A DNA stretch of 19,009 nt, from positions 1 to 19,009 of the forward strand of contig CAVCYP010000035.1 of NCBI GenBank assembly GCA_963606545.1, given 5' to 3'. Shown one piece after another: positions 1 through 7,254 of the stretch. The notes below the pieces were generated by a model that saw only the letters and a program-made list of their open reading frames with translations, had not been told where the DNA came from and searched no databases. The position numbers were made by a program, and so were the translations under genes. The DNA is from UBA9732 sp963606545. GTDB taxonomy: Bacteria; Spirochaetota; Spirochaetia; Sphaerochaetales; Sphaerochaetaceae. Numbering within the stretch: position 1 is the first letter of the stretch; the number at the start of each line of letters is the position of its first letter.

Positions 1-6
1 TATATG

Positions 7-54
7 GTTTAAAACTGGTAAAGACAAAAAATTTGTTATTTACCGGTTCTAAAC
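7..54. repeat. Long imperfect inverted repeat after the MobA-ModE gene
   Basis: Arms AACTGGTAAA (13-22) and TTTACCGGTT (39-48) pair over 10 positions with one G-U. They are flanked by GTTTA (7-11) and TAAAC (50-54), and ACAAA/TTTGT pair inside. It starts 5 bp past the stop codon of the minus-strand gene at 60-986, so it may form the 3' hairpin of that transcript. There is no T-tract beyond it on the minus strand (the only T-run lies in the loop), so it is not a classic intrinsic terminator. The window edge hides what lies beyond. Confidence 0.5.
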
Positions 55-59
55 TAGGC

Positions 60-986
60 TTAGATTAATCCGGATTCTTTGAACAAAACTTCAAACCGTT
101 GTTGGGCAAAGCTGTTAAGCTCTTCCTCGTAATGCTGAAAGGCATACATGAGCTTTTGGCCCTTGTCTGTGAGGAAGGTTTCACCCCCGTTTATGCCCCC
201 GCGTTGACGAGTGACAATTGGATATTGGGTTTCTTCTTCAAATTTATTAATTAGATTCCAAGCTTTTTGGTAGGAAAGTCCCATGTGAAGGCAGGCCTGT
301 CTGACGGAGTGGAGATCTGCAATTAGAAAGAGCAGAAGTTTGAGTTTGGAATTAAAAAATTCGGTTTCCTTATTAATACTAATATTAATAGTTGGAGCCA
401 AAAGGCTGGCATTGTGTTCTTCTAAATGCTGCTGAAGTTCGGAGGCATTATGAATGTTCAAAAGAACTCCGGCATCCGAGACTTCAACAGTTTTCATTTC
501 ACAGTTGCAGGCTCTGATTGCCCCACGTAGGCCATCTTGGCCATTGTAGGCAAGAATTTGATCAATAACAGAACCGCCTAAAACTAATGGATGCCCACCA
601 TGACCCTTGTAGGTTGGCTTGATAATTTGAGCTGGGCTCTTAAGCAAAGTTAAAAGAGTATGAGCGGAAAACATTGGGGTGTTGACCGGAGTAAAAATTA
701 CCCGGTCACACTTTCCTTGTAAGTATTGAAGGCCCTGTTTTACAGAAGAGAACATTTCAGAGTTCTCACCGTTTGTGTCTTGGATAAAAACAACTCCAAA
801 CTGTGCAACTTGATGAATAATTTCCTCTTCTTCCGGCTTTGTGACAATAACAATTGGGAAAACTCCAGCTTGCTGCAAAGTCAAAATAATGCGCCTAATA
901 ACTGGGATAGTCCCTACTTTTAAAAGAGGAACAGCATTTTTTGTACTATCTGCAGCAATTATTGCACCAACAGAGCCAAATTTCAC
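60..986 (-). CDS. MobA-like nucleotidyltransferase domain fused to ModE-type HTH, probably regulatory
   Basis: 308 aa with a GTG start (complement of 984-986) and a GGTGG sequence a few bases upstream. Residues 1-190 resemble the MobA/MocA NTP-transferase fold: the beta1 region GAIIAADSTKN, the GHGGHPLVL segment (128-136) and a terminal LLNIHNASEL (175-184). Residues about 205-300 are a ModE N-terminal winged helix, with SVRQACLHMGLSYQKAWNLI close to the ModE recognition region. In the enzyme family the signature loop is normally AAGxSxRMGxxK, and Asp residues occupy the DxP and DID positions. Here these read AADSTKNAV, VNTP and NIHN, so the nucleotide and metal ligands appear lost. It is therefore more likely a ligand-sensing DNA-binding protein than a cytidylyl- or guanylyltransferase. 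No molybdopterin-binding (TOBE) domain is present. It lies 18 bp downstream of the flavodoxin gene, presumably in one transcript. Fold assignment is good; function is inferred. Confidence 0.8.
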   Translation of the reverse strand: MKFGSVGAIIAADSTKNAVPLLKVGTIPVIRRIILTLQQAGVFPIVIVTKPEEEEIIHQVAQFGVVFIQDTNGENSEMFSSVKQGLQYLQGKCDRVIFTPVNTPMFSAHTLLTLLKSPAQIIKPTYKGHGGHPLVLGGSVIDQILAYNGQDGLRGAIRACNCEMKTVEVSDAGVLLNIHNASELQQHLEEHNASLLAPTINISINKETEFFNSKLKLLLFLIADLHSVRQACLHMGLSYQKAWNLINKFEEETQYPIVTRQRGGINGGETFLTDKGQKLMYAFQHYEEELNSFAQQRFEVLFKESGLI

Positions 987-1004
987 ACTAGACCACCAAA
1001 AAAA

Positions 1005-1595
1005 TTATTCCTGAATGTAAGAGGCAAGATCATCGGCATAGGCCTCAATCTCAGTACCAATTTGCTGGGCAGGGGAGATTAAGCCGTCTTTGCCTTCACA
1101 GTGAACAATGCCCTGAACCGGCTGATTGCAGTGAGGAATTTCATCGTGAATGCCAAAGGGGATATTGAGCATGCTCATGTTCTGGGCCCAATAGATGAGA
1201 GTGTCCAAAGTGCGTGCGCCTTCAAATACAGAAAGTCTTGAAGTTGTGAAGCAGGCAAAGAACTTATCGGCAAGGGCCTTTTCTTTGCACATTCCAATGG
1301 TGCCATCAATGAAAGCTTTCATTTCAGCTGTGACGTTTCCAAAGACAGTAGGGCAGCCAAGGATAATCATATCGCTCTTAACAAGCTTCTCAGCCGTTGC
1401 AACAGGAAGGTCCATGATATCTTCATAGCAGTTGTTAACCGCTTCATTTTCATTGGCAAGAATGTGTAAATCATCATCTTCAACCCTGTAAAGGCGGGCA
1501 TCTACGCTTCTCTTCTCAAGTTCTTCCTTAAGATGCATTCCCATTGTAAAGCAATTTCCAGTTACACTATGGATGATTATTGAACAGCGTTTCAT
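1005..1595 (-). CDS. Flavodoxin / WrbA-like FMN-binding protein
   Basis: 196 aa, starting ATG at 1593-1595 with AGGAGG 8 nt upstream. The N-terminus IIHSVTGNCFTMG matches the flavodoxin phosphate-binding loop (SxTGN), which cradles the FMN phosphate. GCPTVFGNVTAEMKAFID (about residues 80-97) matches the 50s-loop region of WrbA and NADPH-dependent FMN reductase relatives, where an aromatic residue usually stacks on the isoalloxazine. A cytosolic electron-transfer or quinone-reductase role is expected from the family, but the partner is unknown. There is no signal peptide or transmembrane segment. It is the first gene of a minus-strand pair with the MobA-ModE fusion. The fold is secure; the substrate is not. 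Confidence 0.85.
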   Translation of the reverse strand: MKRCSIIIHSVTGNCFTMGMHLKEELEKRSVDARLYRVEDDDLHILANENEAVNNCYEDIMDLPVATAEKLVKSDMIILGCPTVFGNVTAEMKAFIDGTIGMCKEKALADKFFACFTTSRLSVFEGARTLDTLIYWAQNMSMLNIPFGIHDEIPHCNQPVQGIVHCEGKDGLISPAQQIGTEIEAYADDLASYIQE

Positions 1596-1645
1596 TTAGG
1601 TTTCCTCCTGCTGTTTGGATATTCCCGAGGCCTAACCTCACCCCA

Positions 1646-1651
1646 ATTATA
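1646..1651 (-). promoter_or_regulatory. Candidate -10 box for the minus-strand flavodoxin operon
   Basis: The minus strand reads TATAAT here, a perfect sigma70-type -10, 50 bases before the flavodoxin start. The region 16-20 bases further upstream has no good TTGACA match (TTTTCG or TTGTTT are the nearest), so activation by a regulator or a weak promoter is possible. Confidence 0.4.
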
Positions 1652-1701
1652 CAATGAACTTGCCCCAGCGAAAACAACATAAAGACAAAATATATTGCAT
1701 T

Positions 1702-1710
1702 TGATATATT
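1702..1710 (+). promoter_or_regulatory. Extended -10 promoter immediately upstream of the MATE gene
   Basis: TGATATATT matches an extended -10 (TGnTATAAT with one mismatch). It ends 7 nt before the ATG at 1718, so transcription would begin at or next to the start codon. The preceding bases contain no Shine-Dalgarno sequence. An AT-rich inverted repeat, AATATAT (1689-1695) and ATATATT (1704-1710), overlaps it and could be an operator or chance. Confidence 0.4.
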
Positions 1711-1717
1711 CTAAACC

Positions 1718-3151
1718 ATGACTAAAGAGCAAACCAACTGCCAGCTCAACGTCAAGGCAGAAGTTAACTTACCGCAATTCATCAAACAAGTAGGCGTAAT
1801 AGCAATACCTGTAGCTCTTCAGAACCTGCTCTCCACCACCGGCACCATGGTGGACACTATGATGATAGCTCCACTTGGCGAGAACGCGGTAGGCGCAGTA
1901 GGCCTTTGCTCCCAGTACGCCACCCTCATGCTTGCCTGCTACTGGGGCTTTGTAGGCGGTGGAATGCTCTTTTTCTCCCAGTACTGGGGCGCCCGAGACC
2001 ACAAAAACATAGCCCGCAGCTTTGGCCTCACGCTGGTTTGCATGCTCACCGTCAGCTTCATCTTTGGCGGCGTCGCGCTTTTCTCCCCCTGGACCATCAT
2101 GCGCCTCTACACCGATAAACTTTCAATCCAAGAAATTGGTGTTCAATATCTTAAGGTCATTGGTTTTGCCTATCCCTTCCAGATAATTGCTATTGCAATG
2201 AGTACGGTTCTAAGAGCCACAGAAAGAGTAAAGATACCCTTATTTGCAGCTATCTGCAGTGTTTTTAGCAATATCTTCCTGAATTGGGTACTCATTGGCG
2301 GAAATTTAGGCTGTCCAGCCTTGGGGGTAAGAGGGGCTGCCATAGCCACCGTTTGTGCCTCTTTTATCAATGTTGCAGTGATTCTTATTCTGGCAGCTTG
2401 CGTCAAATATCCGTACCTTTTCATGTTCAAGGAGTTCTTCAATTGGAAGAAAGAGAACATTTCTTTGTTCTTTAAAAAATGCACTCCAATAATTTTTAAT
2501 GAAGTCTTCAATGGAATTGGAAACCTTGTTATTAACGTAGTTCTTGGTCGTCAGAGTGAACAGGCAATTGCAGCCCTTGCTGTATTTAGAACCTTTGAAG
2601 GCTTGATTATTGGCTTCTTCCAGGGCTTTGCCAATGCTGCATCGGTCTTGGTGGGGAAGTGCGTGGGAAGCGGGGAGCTTTCTTTGGCGCATGAGCGGGC
2701 AAAGAGGCTTATTCCGCTGTGTCAGATTAGCGTTCTGCTGGTAGGCGTGTTGGTGAATATTTTCAAGCCGTACGCGTTTGTTGCAATGGGGCTTTCTGGT
2801 CAGTCGTTTGATATCTGCTCCTCTCTTATATTAATATATACGGGGGTTGCGGTCATACGAATGGGCAATTGGGCTATGAATGATACGTTTAGGGCCTCTG
2901 GCGATACGTTTACGGGCACCGCGTTGGAGATGTCTTTCATGTATTTTATGATGCTGCCGTGCGTCTGTCTTGCTGGGTTGAAGTTTAAGGCTTCAATCTT
3001 GGTGGTATTTGCCCTGTGTTATTGTGATGAGCCTATTCGTTACGTGCTCATGATGCTACAACTATTCTCTGGACGCTGGATTAAGCCGGTTACTCCGGAG
3101 GGCTTGGCTAACTTGGAAAGTTTTAGGAGGAGTTTATGCAAATCAAAATAG
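1718..3151 (+). CDS. MATE family multidrug/Na+ antiporter-type exporter
   Basis: 477 aa with about 12 hydrophobic segments. The N-terminal half has the typical MATE pattern: IAIPVALQNLLSTTGTMVDTMM in TM1, FFSQYWGARD at the loop after TM2, and VLRATERVKIP near the end of TM5. The family exports cationic drugs or metabolites in exchange for H+ or Na+ across the inner membrane; the substrate cannot be told from sequence. The ATG at 1718 has no Shine-Dalgarno sequence and follows a -10-like box by 7 nt. The 3' end overlaps the next gene by 16 bp, implying coupling. Codon use changes within the gene: roughly 1860-2110 is rich in C-ending codons (GGC, GCC, CGC, CTC), while 2110-2640 is AT-ending, as in the surrounding genes. 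Confidence 0.93.
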   Translation: MTKEQTNCQLNVKAEVNLPQFIKQVGVIAIPVALQNLLSTTGTMVDTMMIAPLGENAVGAVGLCSQYATLMLACYWGFVGGGMLFFSQYWGARDHKNIARSFGLTLVCMLTVSFIFGGVALFSPWTIMRLYTDKLSIQEIGVQYLKVIGFAYPFQIIAIAMSTVLRATERVKIPLFAAICSVFSNIFLNWVLIGGNLGCPALGVRGAAIATVCASFINVAVILILAACVKYPYLFMFKEFFNWKKENISLFFKKCTPIIFNEVFNGIGNLVINVVLGRQSEQAIAALAVFRTFEGLIIGFFQGFANAASVLVGKCVGSGELSLAHERAKRLIPLCQISVLLVGVLVNIFKPYAFVAMGLSGQSFDICSSLILIYTGVAVIRMGNWAMNDTFRASGDTFTGTALEMSFMYFMMLPCVCLAGLKFKASILVVFALCYCDEPIRYVLMMLQLFSGRWIKPVTPEGLANLESFRRSLCKSK

Positions 3152-3534
3152 ATAAGGTTAAACTGTTAATTTGTTTTGGAGTGTGCATAGTCATAACAAT
3201 AGCCTTATTAGTGGTCAAGGGCGTATTTTCTGTAACTACCATTAAGGAAACGGCCATGATTTTAAGTGACTCTTTCTTTTTTGCTGGCGCAATACTACTT
3301 GTTGTAGCGGGACTTGTTTGGGCCTCTGACAACGGGGTGTCTGATGGAATAGGGTACTCGTTTAGTAAACTTTTCAATCTGAGAAAGAAGGATTATGAAG
3401 AACACAAAGAAAGTTATAGTGAGTACAAAGAACGAAAGCATACAAAAAAGAGTTCTGTCCTAGAATTTTTAATTTCTGGTTTAAGTTTTGTTCTAATTTC
3501 AGTGATTTTTTTGATTGTGTACTTACAATTTTAA
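3136..3534 (+). CDS. Small integral membrane protein, DUF3899-like
   Basis: 132 aa. AGGAGG at 3125-3130 lies 5 nt before the ATG, inside the end of the MATE gene, so translation is probably coupled. There are three hydrophobic segments: about residues 9-27, 43-62 and 110-130. The central segment, ILSDSFFFAGAILLVVAGLVWASDNGVSDGIGY, resembles the DUF3899 family (two helices joined by a Gly/Ser-rich turn). It is followed by a charged KKDYEEHKESYSEYKERKHTKK stretch, presumably cytoplasmic. Function is unknown for the family. The overlap suggests it is produced with the exporter, but that does not show an accessory role. Confidence 0.75.
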   Translation: MQIKIDKVKLLICFGVCIVITIALLVVKGVFSVTTIKETAMILSDSFFFAGAILLVVAGLVWASDNGVSDGIGYSFSKLFNLRKKDYEEHKESYSEYKERKHTKKSSVLEFLISGLSFVLISVIFLIVYLQF

Positions 3535-3614
3535 AAAAATTTGTTAGACAGGGCAACACCGAGTGTTAAAAAAATGTATTTTCGCTACTAATAGTTGAAA
3601 GAAACAACTTCCAC

Positions 3615-3640
3615 TGATAAACTGTATCAACCTATTGATA
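3615..3640. promoter_or_regulatory. Cluster of TGATA/TATCA half-sites in the oppA leader, candidate operator
   Basis: TGATA (3615-3619), TATCA (3625-3629) and TGATA (3636-3640) sit 10-11 bp apart, about one helical turn. The last two extend to a perfect dyad, TATCAA-N4-TTGATA (3625-3640). The cluster lies 39-64 bp before the oppA ATG. It could bind the ROK regulator encoded at the end of the locus or another repressor. I could not place a convincing oppA promoter in 3535-3660, so this is only a candidate. Confidence 0.25.
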
Positions 3641-3678
3641 TTTACAATGGCAATAAAATTTTTCATGGAGGAATAAAA

Positions 3679-6135
3679 ATGAAAAAACTGACAGTTTTAC
3701 TGCTGGTTCTTTGCGTTGTATTCTCTGTCTTTGCACAGGGCGCAGCTGAAGCTCAGAATCAGACAGCAACCACAGAAGTGAAGACTGAAACTGCAGAGCC
3801 TGCTACATATACATATAATGAGGCTCTTTCAGTATTCCCAACCAACTGGAACCCTCACACATATGAAACTAACACTGAAACAGAGATTAGTGACTATGTA
3901 CAGGACGGCTTCTACACATTTGATTACAATGAAGATGAAACCGGTTACAAAGTTGTTCCAGCAATGGCTGTAGGTGAACCTGAAGATGTTACAGCTCAGT
4001 ATGTTGGCCAGTACGGAATCACAGAGGATTCTGTAAACCAGGCTTACATCATCACCATCAGACAGGATCTCAAGTGGGATGATGGCACACCTATCAATGC
4101 TTATGACTTTGTTGAGTCACAGAAGAGATTGATTGCTCCAGAAGCTCAGAACTACAGAGCTGATAACCTCTACAGTGGTAACATGGTTGTTTACAATGCA
4201 AAAGAATACCTCTATCAGGGTAAGACAGTTAAGCTTGATAACGGCGCTAATGCTGCTTATACAATGGCTGACCTTACAAAGGGTGAGGATGGACAGTACT
4301 ACGGACCAAACGGCGAGCCTGTTTACATTGGTCTTGACTTTGCTCTTGCTTGGACCAACAGCAATACTCTTGCTGATTATGTCAATGCTTATGGCACCTC
4401 CTATTTTGATGTAACAAACTGGGACGCTCTCATTGCTATGGCTGATGAAGACGGTCTTATTCCTCTCACAGATGAGAACTATGCTCTCTTCATTCCTGTA
4501 ACAACAGGTAACCCAAACTGGGGCGAGACAGAAGCTGACGTTCCTAACTACTTTGTTTACGCAGCAACTTACCCAGAACTTGACTGGTCAGAAGTTGGAT
4601 ATCAGGCACTTGATGATTATCACATTCTCATTTGTCTCACAAAGCCACTCAAAGGCTTCTATCTCCTTTATTCTCTCACAGGTTCTGACCTCGTAAAGCT
4701 TGATCTCTATGATGCTTGCACAAGCATTGTTGATGGCGTTTACACAACAACTTACTGCACATCAGCAGAGACAACACCTTCTTATGGTCCTTACAAGCTT
4801 ACATCTTTCCAGGCAGACAAGCAGTTTGTTCTTGAGAAGAACGAGAACTACTATCTCTTCAACGACAATCCAGATCTCTATCAGACAACAAAGATTGTTG
4901 CAGACTATGTTCCAGAAGCTTCAACAAGACTTGAGCTCTTCATCCAGGGCAAGCTTGATGGTTATGGACTTACAGTTGATGACATGAAGACTTACTCCTT
5001 GTCAGACTACTGCTACTACACCCCTGGTGACAGCACCTACTTCATGGCTTTCAACCCAGATCCAGAGAAGCTCGTAACCATGCAGGAAGCAGCTGGTGCA
5101 AACATCAACAAGACAGTTCTTACTCTTCTTGAGTTCAGACAGGCAATGAGCTTTGCTCTTAACAGAGCAGACTTCTGTCTTGCAACAAGCCCAACCAATG
5201 GACCTGCTTACGCTCTCTACTCAGACCTCATCATTTGCAACCCAGAGGAAGGAACCCCTTACCGCTCAACAGATCAGGCAAAGAACGTTCTTATTAACTT
5301 CTGGGGTCTCACAGAAGACATTGGTGAAGGCAAGCTCTATGAAGATGTAGATGAAGCTATTGATTCTATCACAGGTTACAACCTCACAAAGGCACAGCAG
5401 CTCTTTGATGAAGCTTATGACCTTGCTATTGCTCAGGGCCTCATGGATGCAGATGATGTTGTTGAGATTAAGATTGGTACTCCAAACTCAACTTCTAAGT
5501 TCTACAACAACGGTTATGAGTATCTCGTAAACTGCTTCACAGAAGCTGTCAAGGGAACAAAGTTTGAAGGCAAGCTCACCTTCACAAGAGACGATACTCT
5601 TGGAAACGGCTTTGCTGATGCTCTCAAGAACTGCCAGGTAGACATGCTCTTTGGTGTTGGTTGGACAGGTTCAACTCTTGATCCATACAACCTCATGGAA
5701 GCTTACACATCAGAGTCTTATCAGTACAACCCATGCTGGGATACAACAAAGGAATCTCTGACAGTCAATATCCATGGTACAAATTACACAGCTACAGTCA
5801 GCGACTGGAATTCAATCATGCTTGGCGAAGCTCTCACAATTAAGAGCGAAAACGGCGAAATGATTACTTATTCTTGCGGCGACGCAGACAATGATCCAGA
5901 AGCCAGACTTGACATTCTTGCAGCTCTTGAAATGGCTGTCTTGATGACTTATGAAGAAATCCCAATCATGGATGCTTCTTCAGCAAGCCTCAAGGGAATG
6001 CAGATCCAGTACTACACAGAAGACTATATCTTTGGTATGGGTCGTGGCGGACTTAAGTATTTCACCTACAATTACACAGATGCTGAGTGGGATGCATATT
6101 GCGCTTCTCAGAACTATGTATTGAAGTACAACTAG
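3679..6135 (+). CDS. oppA: Periplasmic oligopeptide-binding protein (SBP_bac_5 family)
   Basis: 818 aa from ATG 3679, chosen because GGAGG (3667-3671) precedes it by 7 nt and a signal peptide follows directly: MKK, a hydrophobic core, then likely cleavage at VFA|QGAAEA (after residue 19). There is no lipobox cysteine, so it should be soluble in the periplasm. Family 5 hallmarks include YIITIRQDLKWDDGTPINAYDF, GPYKLTSFQADKQFVLEKNENYY and a TRLELFIQGKLDGYG segment. It binds peptides and delivers them to OppBC. At 818 aa it is far longer than the usual 530-560; the extra length lies partly in an insertion around mature residues 180-290 rich in Asn, Tyr and Asp. Codon use is strongly biased (CTC, AAG, AAC, ACA), as expected of an abundant protein. 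A strong terminator follows. Confidence 0.92.
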   Translation: MKKLTVLLLVLCVVFSVFAQGAAEAQNQTATTEVKTETAEPATYTYNEALSVFPTNWNPHTYETNTETEISDYVQDGFYTFDYNEDETGYKVVPAMAVGEPEDVTAQYVGQYGITEDSVNQAYIITIRQDLKWDDGTPINAYDFVESQKRLIAPEAQNYRADNLYSGNMVVYNAKEYLYQGKTVKLDNGANAAYTMADLTKGEDGQYYGPNGEPVYIGLDFALAWTNSNTLADYVNAYGTSYFDVTNWDALIAMADEDGLIPLTDENYALFIPVTTGNPNWGETEADVPNYFVYAATYPELDWSEVGYQALDDYHILICLTKPLKGFYLLYSLTGSDLVKLDLYDACTSIVDGVYTTTYCTSAETTPSYGPYKLTSFQADKQFVLEKNENYYLFNDNPDLYQTTKIVADYVPEASTRLELFIQGKLDGYGLTVDDMKTYSLSDYCYYTPGDSTYFMAFNPDPEKLVTMQEAAGANINKTVLTLLEFRQAMSFALNRADFCLATSPTNGPAYALYSDLIICNPEEGTPYRSTDQAKNVLINFWGLTEDIGEGKLYEDVDEAIDSITGYNLTKAQQLFDEAYDLAIAQGLMDADDVVEIKIGTPNSTSKFYNNGYEYLVNCFTEAVKGTKFEGKLTFTRDDTLGNGFADALKNCQVDMLFGVGWTGSTLDPYNLMEAYTSESYQYNPCWDTTKESLTVNIHGTNYTATVSDWNSIMLGEALTIKSENGEMITYSCGDADNDPEARLDILAALEMAVLMTYEEIPIMDASSASLKGMQIQYYTEDYIFGMGRGGLKYFTYNYTDAEWDAYCASQNYVLKYN

Positions 6136-6159
6136 GTTCTAATTCCTTTTAGTACAACA

Positions 6160-6197
6160 GCTTCACCAGTGCTCAAAAGCGCTGGTGAGGCTTTTTT
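6160..6197 (+). terminator. Intrinsic terminator between oppA and oppB
   Basis: GCTTCACCAGTGCT (6160-6173) pairs with AGCGCTGGTGAGGC (6178-6191) over 14 positions, two of them G-U, with a 4-nt loop and TTTTTT (6192-6197). Its place inside the transporter locus suggests partial termination, giving more oppA mRNA than oppBCDF mRNA. Confidence 0.9.
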
Positions 6198-6209
6198 GCT
6201 CATATTATA

Positions 6210-6252
6210 GCAATACACAGGCGCAGGTTTTTAACCCGTTCCTACGCATTGC
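6210..6252. other. Imperfect dyad just upstream of the oppB ribosome-binding site
   Basis: Centred on 6231 with symmetric blocks: GCAAT/ATTGC, AGG/CCT and GGTT/AACC, separated by 4-base mismatched blocks containing single pairs. It could be an operator or an mRNA hairpin formed after partial read-through of the upstream terminator. A match of this quality could occur by chance in a window of this size. Confidence 0.2.
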
Positions 6253-6270
6253 CATAGAGAGAGGTTGATT

Positions 6271-7254
6271 ATGGTTAAATATGTCATAAAGCGTATTTTA
6301 CTTATGCTTCTGACGTTTTTTGTAATTATATCGGGATGTTTCCTCCTAATTAGATTGCTCCCAAATATTCCGGCACAGCAGTTTGGTAAGGATATGTCTT
6401 TGGTTCTTCAGCGAAGAGTTCGCCAGGGCCTTGTAGATGCAAATGGAAACGCAATCCCTTTGATTCAGCAGTATTGGAACTTCATAACAAGAACGTTGCT
6501 TACCGGTGACTGGGGTGTCAGTGAATCTTTGTATATTGGTCAAGATTGTATGCAAATCTTCCTTAGTAAGCTTCCTTCCACAATCCTTTTGAACGTTTAC
6601 GCAATGTTTTTTTCCGTTCCACTTGGACTATTACTTGGTATTTATGCTGCTCTTAAAAAGAATAAGTGGCAGGACCATTTGATTTCCACCGGTGTTATGG
6701 TTTTTGTTTCTGTTCCAAGTTACGTTTATGCTTTTTTGGTTCAGTACTTCCTTTGCTTCAAACTTAAGTGGTTCCCACTTGTTATGAACAGCGGTACCAA
6801 TTATTTTACTTGGTCCATGTTCCATTCAATGCTACCAGCCGTTCTTTCCTTGGCTTTTGGTTCCATTGCTGGTTTTGCCCGTTACACTCGTGCGGAGTTA
6901 ACTGAGGTCCTTACAAGTGAATATTTGTTACTGGCAAGAACAAAGGGTCTTACAAAGGCACAGACTACCAGAAGACATGCCCTTAGAAATGCAATGGTCG
7001 TCATTCTTCCAATGATTATTGCTGAGTTCATTGGTATCATTGGAGGATCTCTTATCATTGAGAACATCTTTGTTGTTCCTGGTGTTGGTCCTCTGTACGT
7101 CAACTCAATTACTGCTTTGGATTACAACTTCTTTATGTTGCTGTCAGCCTTCTATACCATCATTGGTTTGGCTTCAGGAATTCTTCTGGATTTGAGCTAT
7201 GGATTTATTGATCCAAGAATTAGAATAGGGAGCAAGGCAAATGGCAAATATTGA
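6271..7254 (+). CDS. oppB: Oligopeptide ABC transporter permease OppB
   Basis: 327 aa from ATG 6271, preferred over an in-frame TTG two codons upstream because GAGAGAGG (6257-6264) is then well spaced. BPD_transp_1 permease with about 6 transmembrane helices. It has the N-terminal MVKYVIKRILLMLLTFFVII segment typical of the OppB/DppB type. The cytoplasmic EAA coupling loop spans EYLLLARTKGLTKAQTTRRHAL (about residues 212-233), and the C-terminal IIENIFVVPGVGPLYVNSI is a family hallmark. It pairs with OppC to form the translocation pore and contacts the ATPases through the EAA helix. The last 14 bp overlap oppC. Length is normal for the family. Confidence 0.95.
   Translation: MVKYVIKRILLMLLTFFVIISGCFLLIRLLPNIPAQQFGKDMSLVLQRRVRQGLVDANGNAIPLIQQYWNFITRTLLTGDWGVSESLYIGQDCMQIFLSKLPSTILLNVYAMFFSVPLGLLLGIYAALKKNKWQDHLISTGVMVFVSVPSYVYAFLVQYFLCFKLKWFPLVMNSGTNYFTWSMFHSMLPAVLSLAFGSIAGFARYTRAELTEVLTSEYLLLARTKGLTKAQTTRRHALRNAMVVILPMIIAEFIGIIGGSLIIENIFVVPGVGPLYVNSITALDYNFFMLLSAFYTIIGLASGILLDLSYGFIDPRIRIGSKANGKY

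Noticed and set aside
3551..3579. AACAC-CGA-GTGTT hairpin with A-tract before oppA as a terminator
   Set aside because: The stem is 5 bp and the plus strand is followed by A rather than T. It would need a minus-strand gene upstream, which is absent.
3595..3678. 28-codon N-terminal extension of oppA from a TTG start
   Set aside because: The signal peptide begins at ATG 3679 with a well-spaced GGAGG; the extension would bury it and overlaps the candidate operator.
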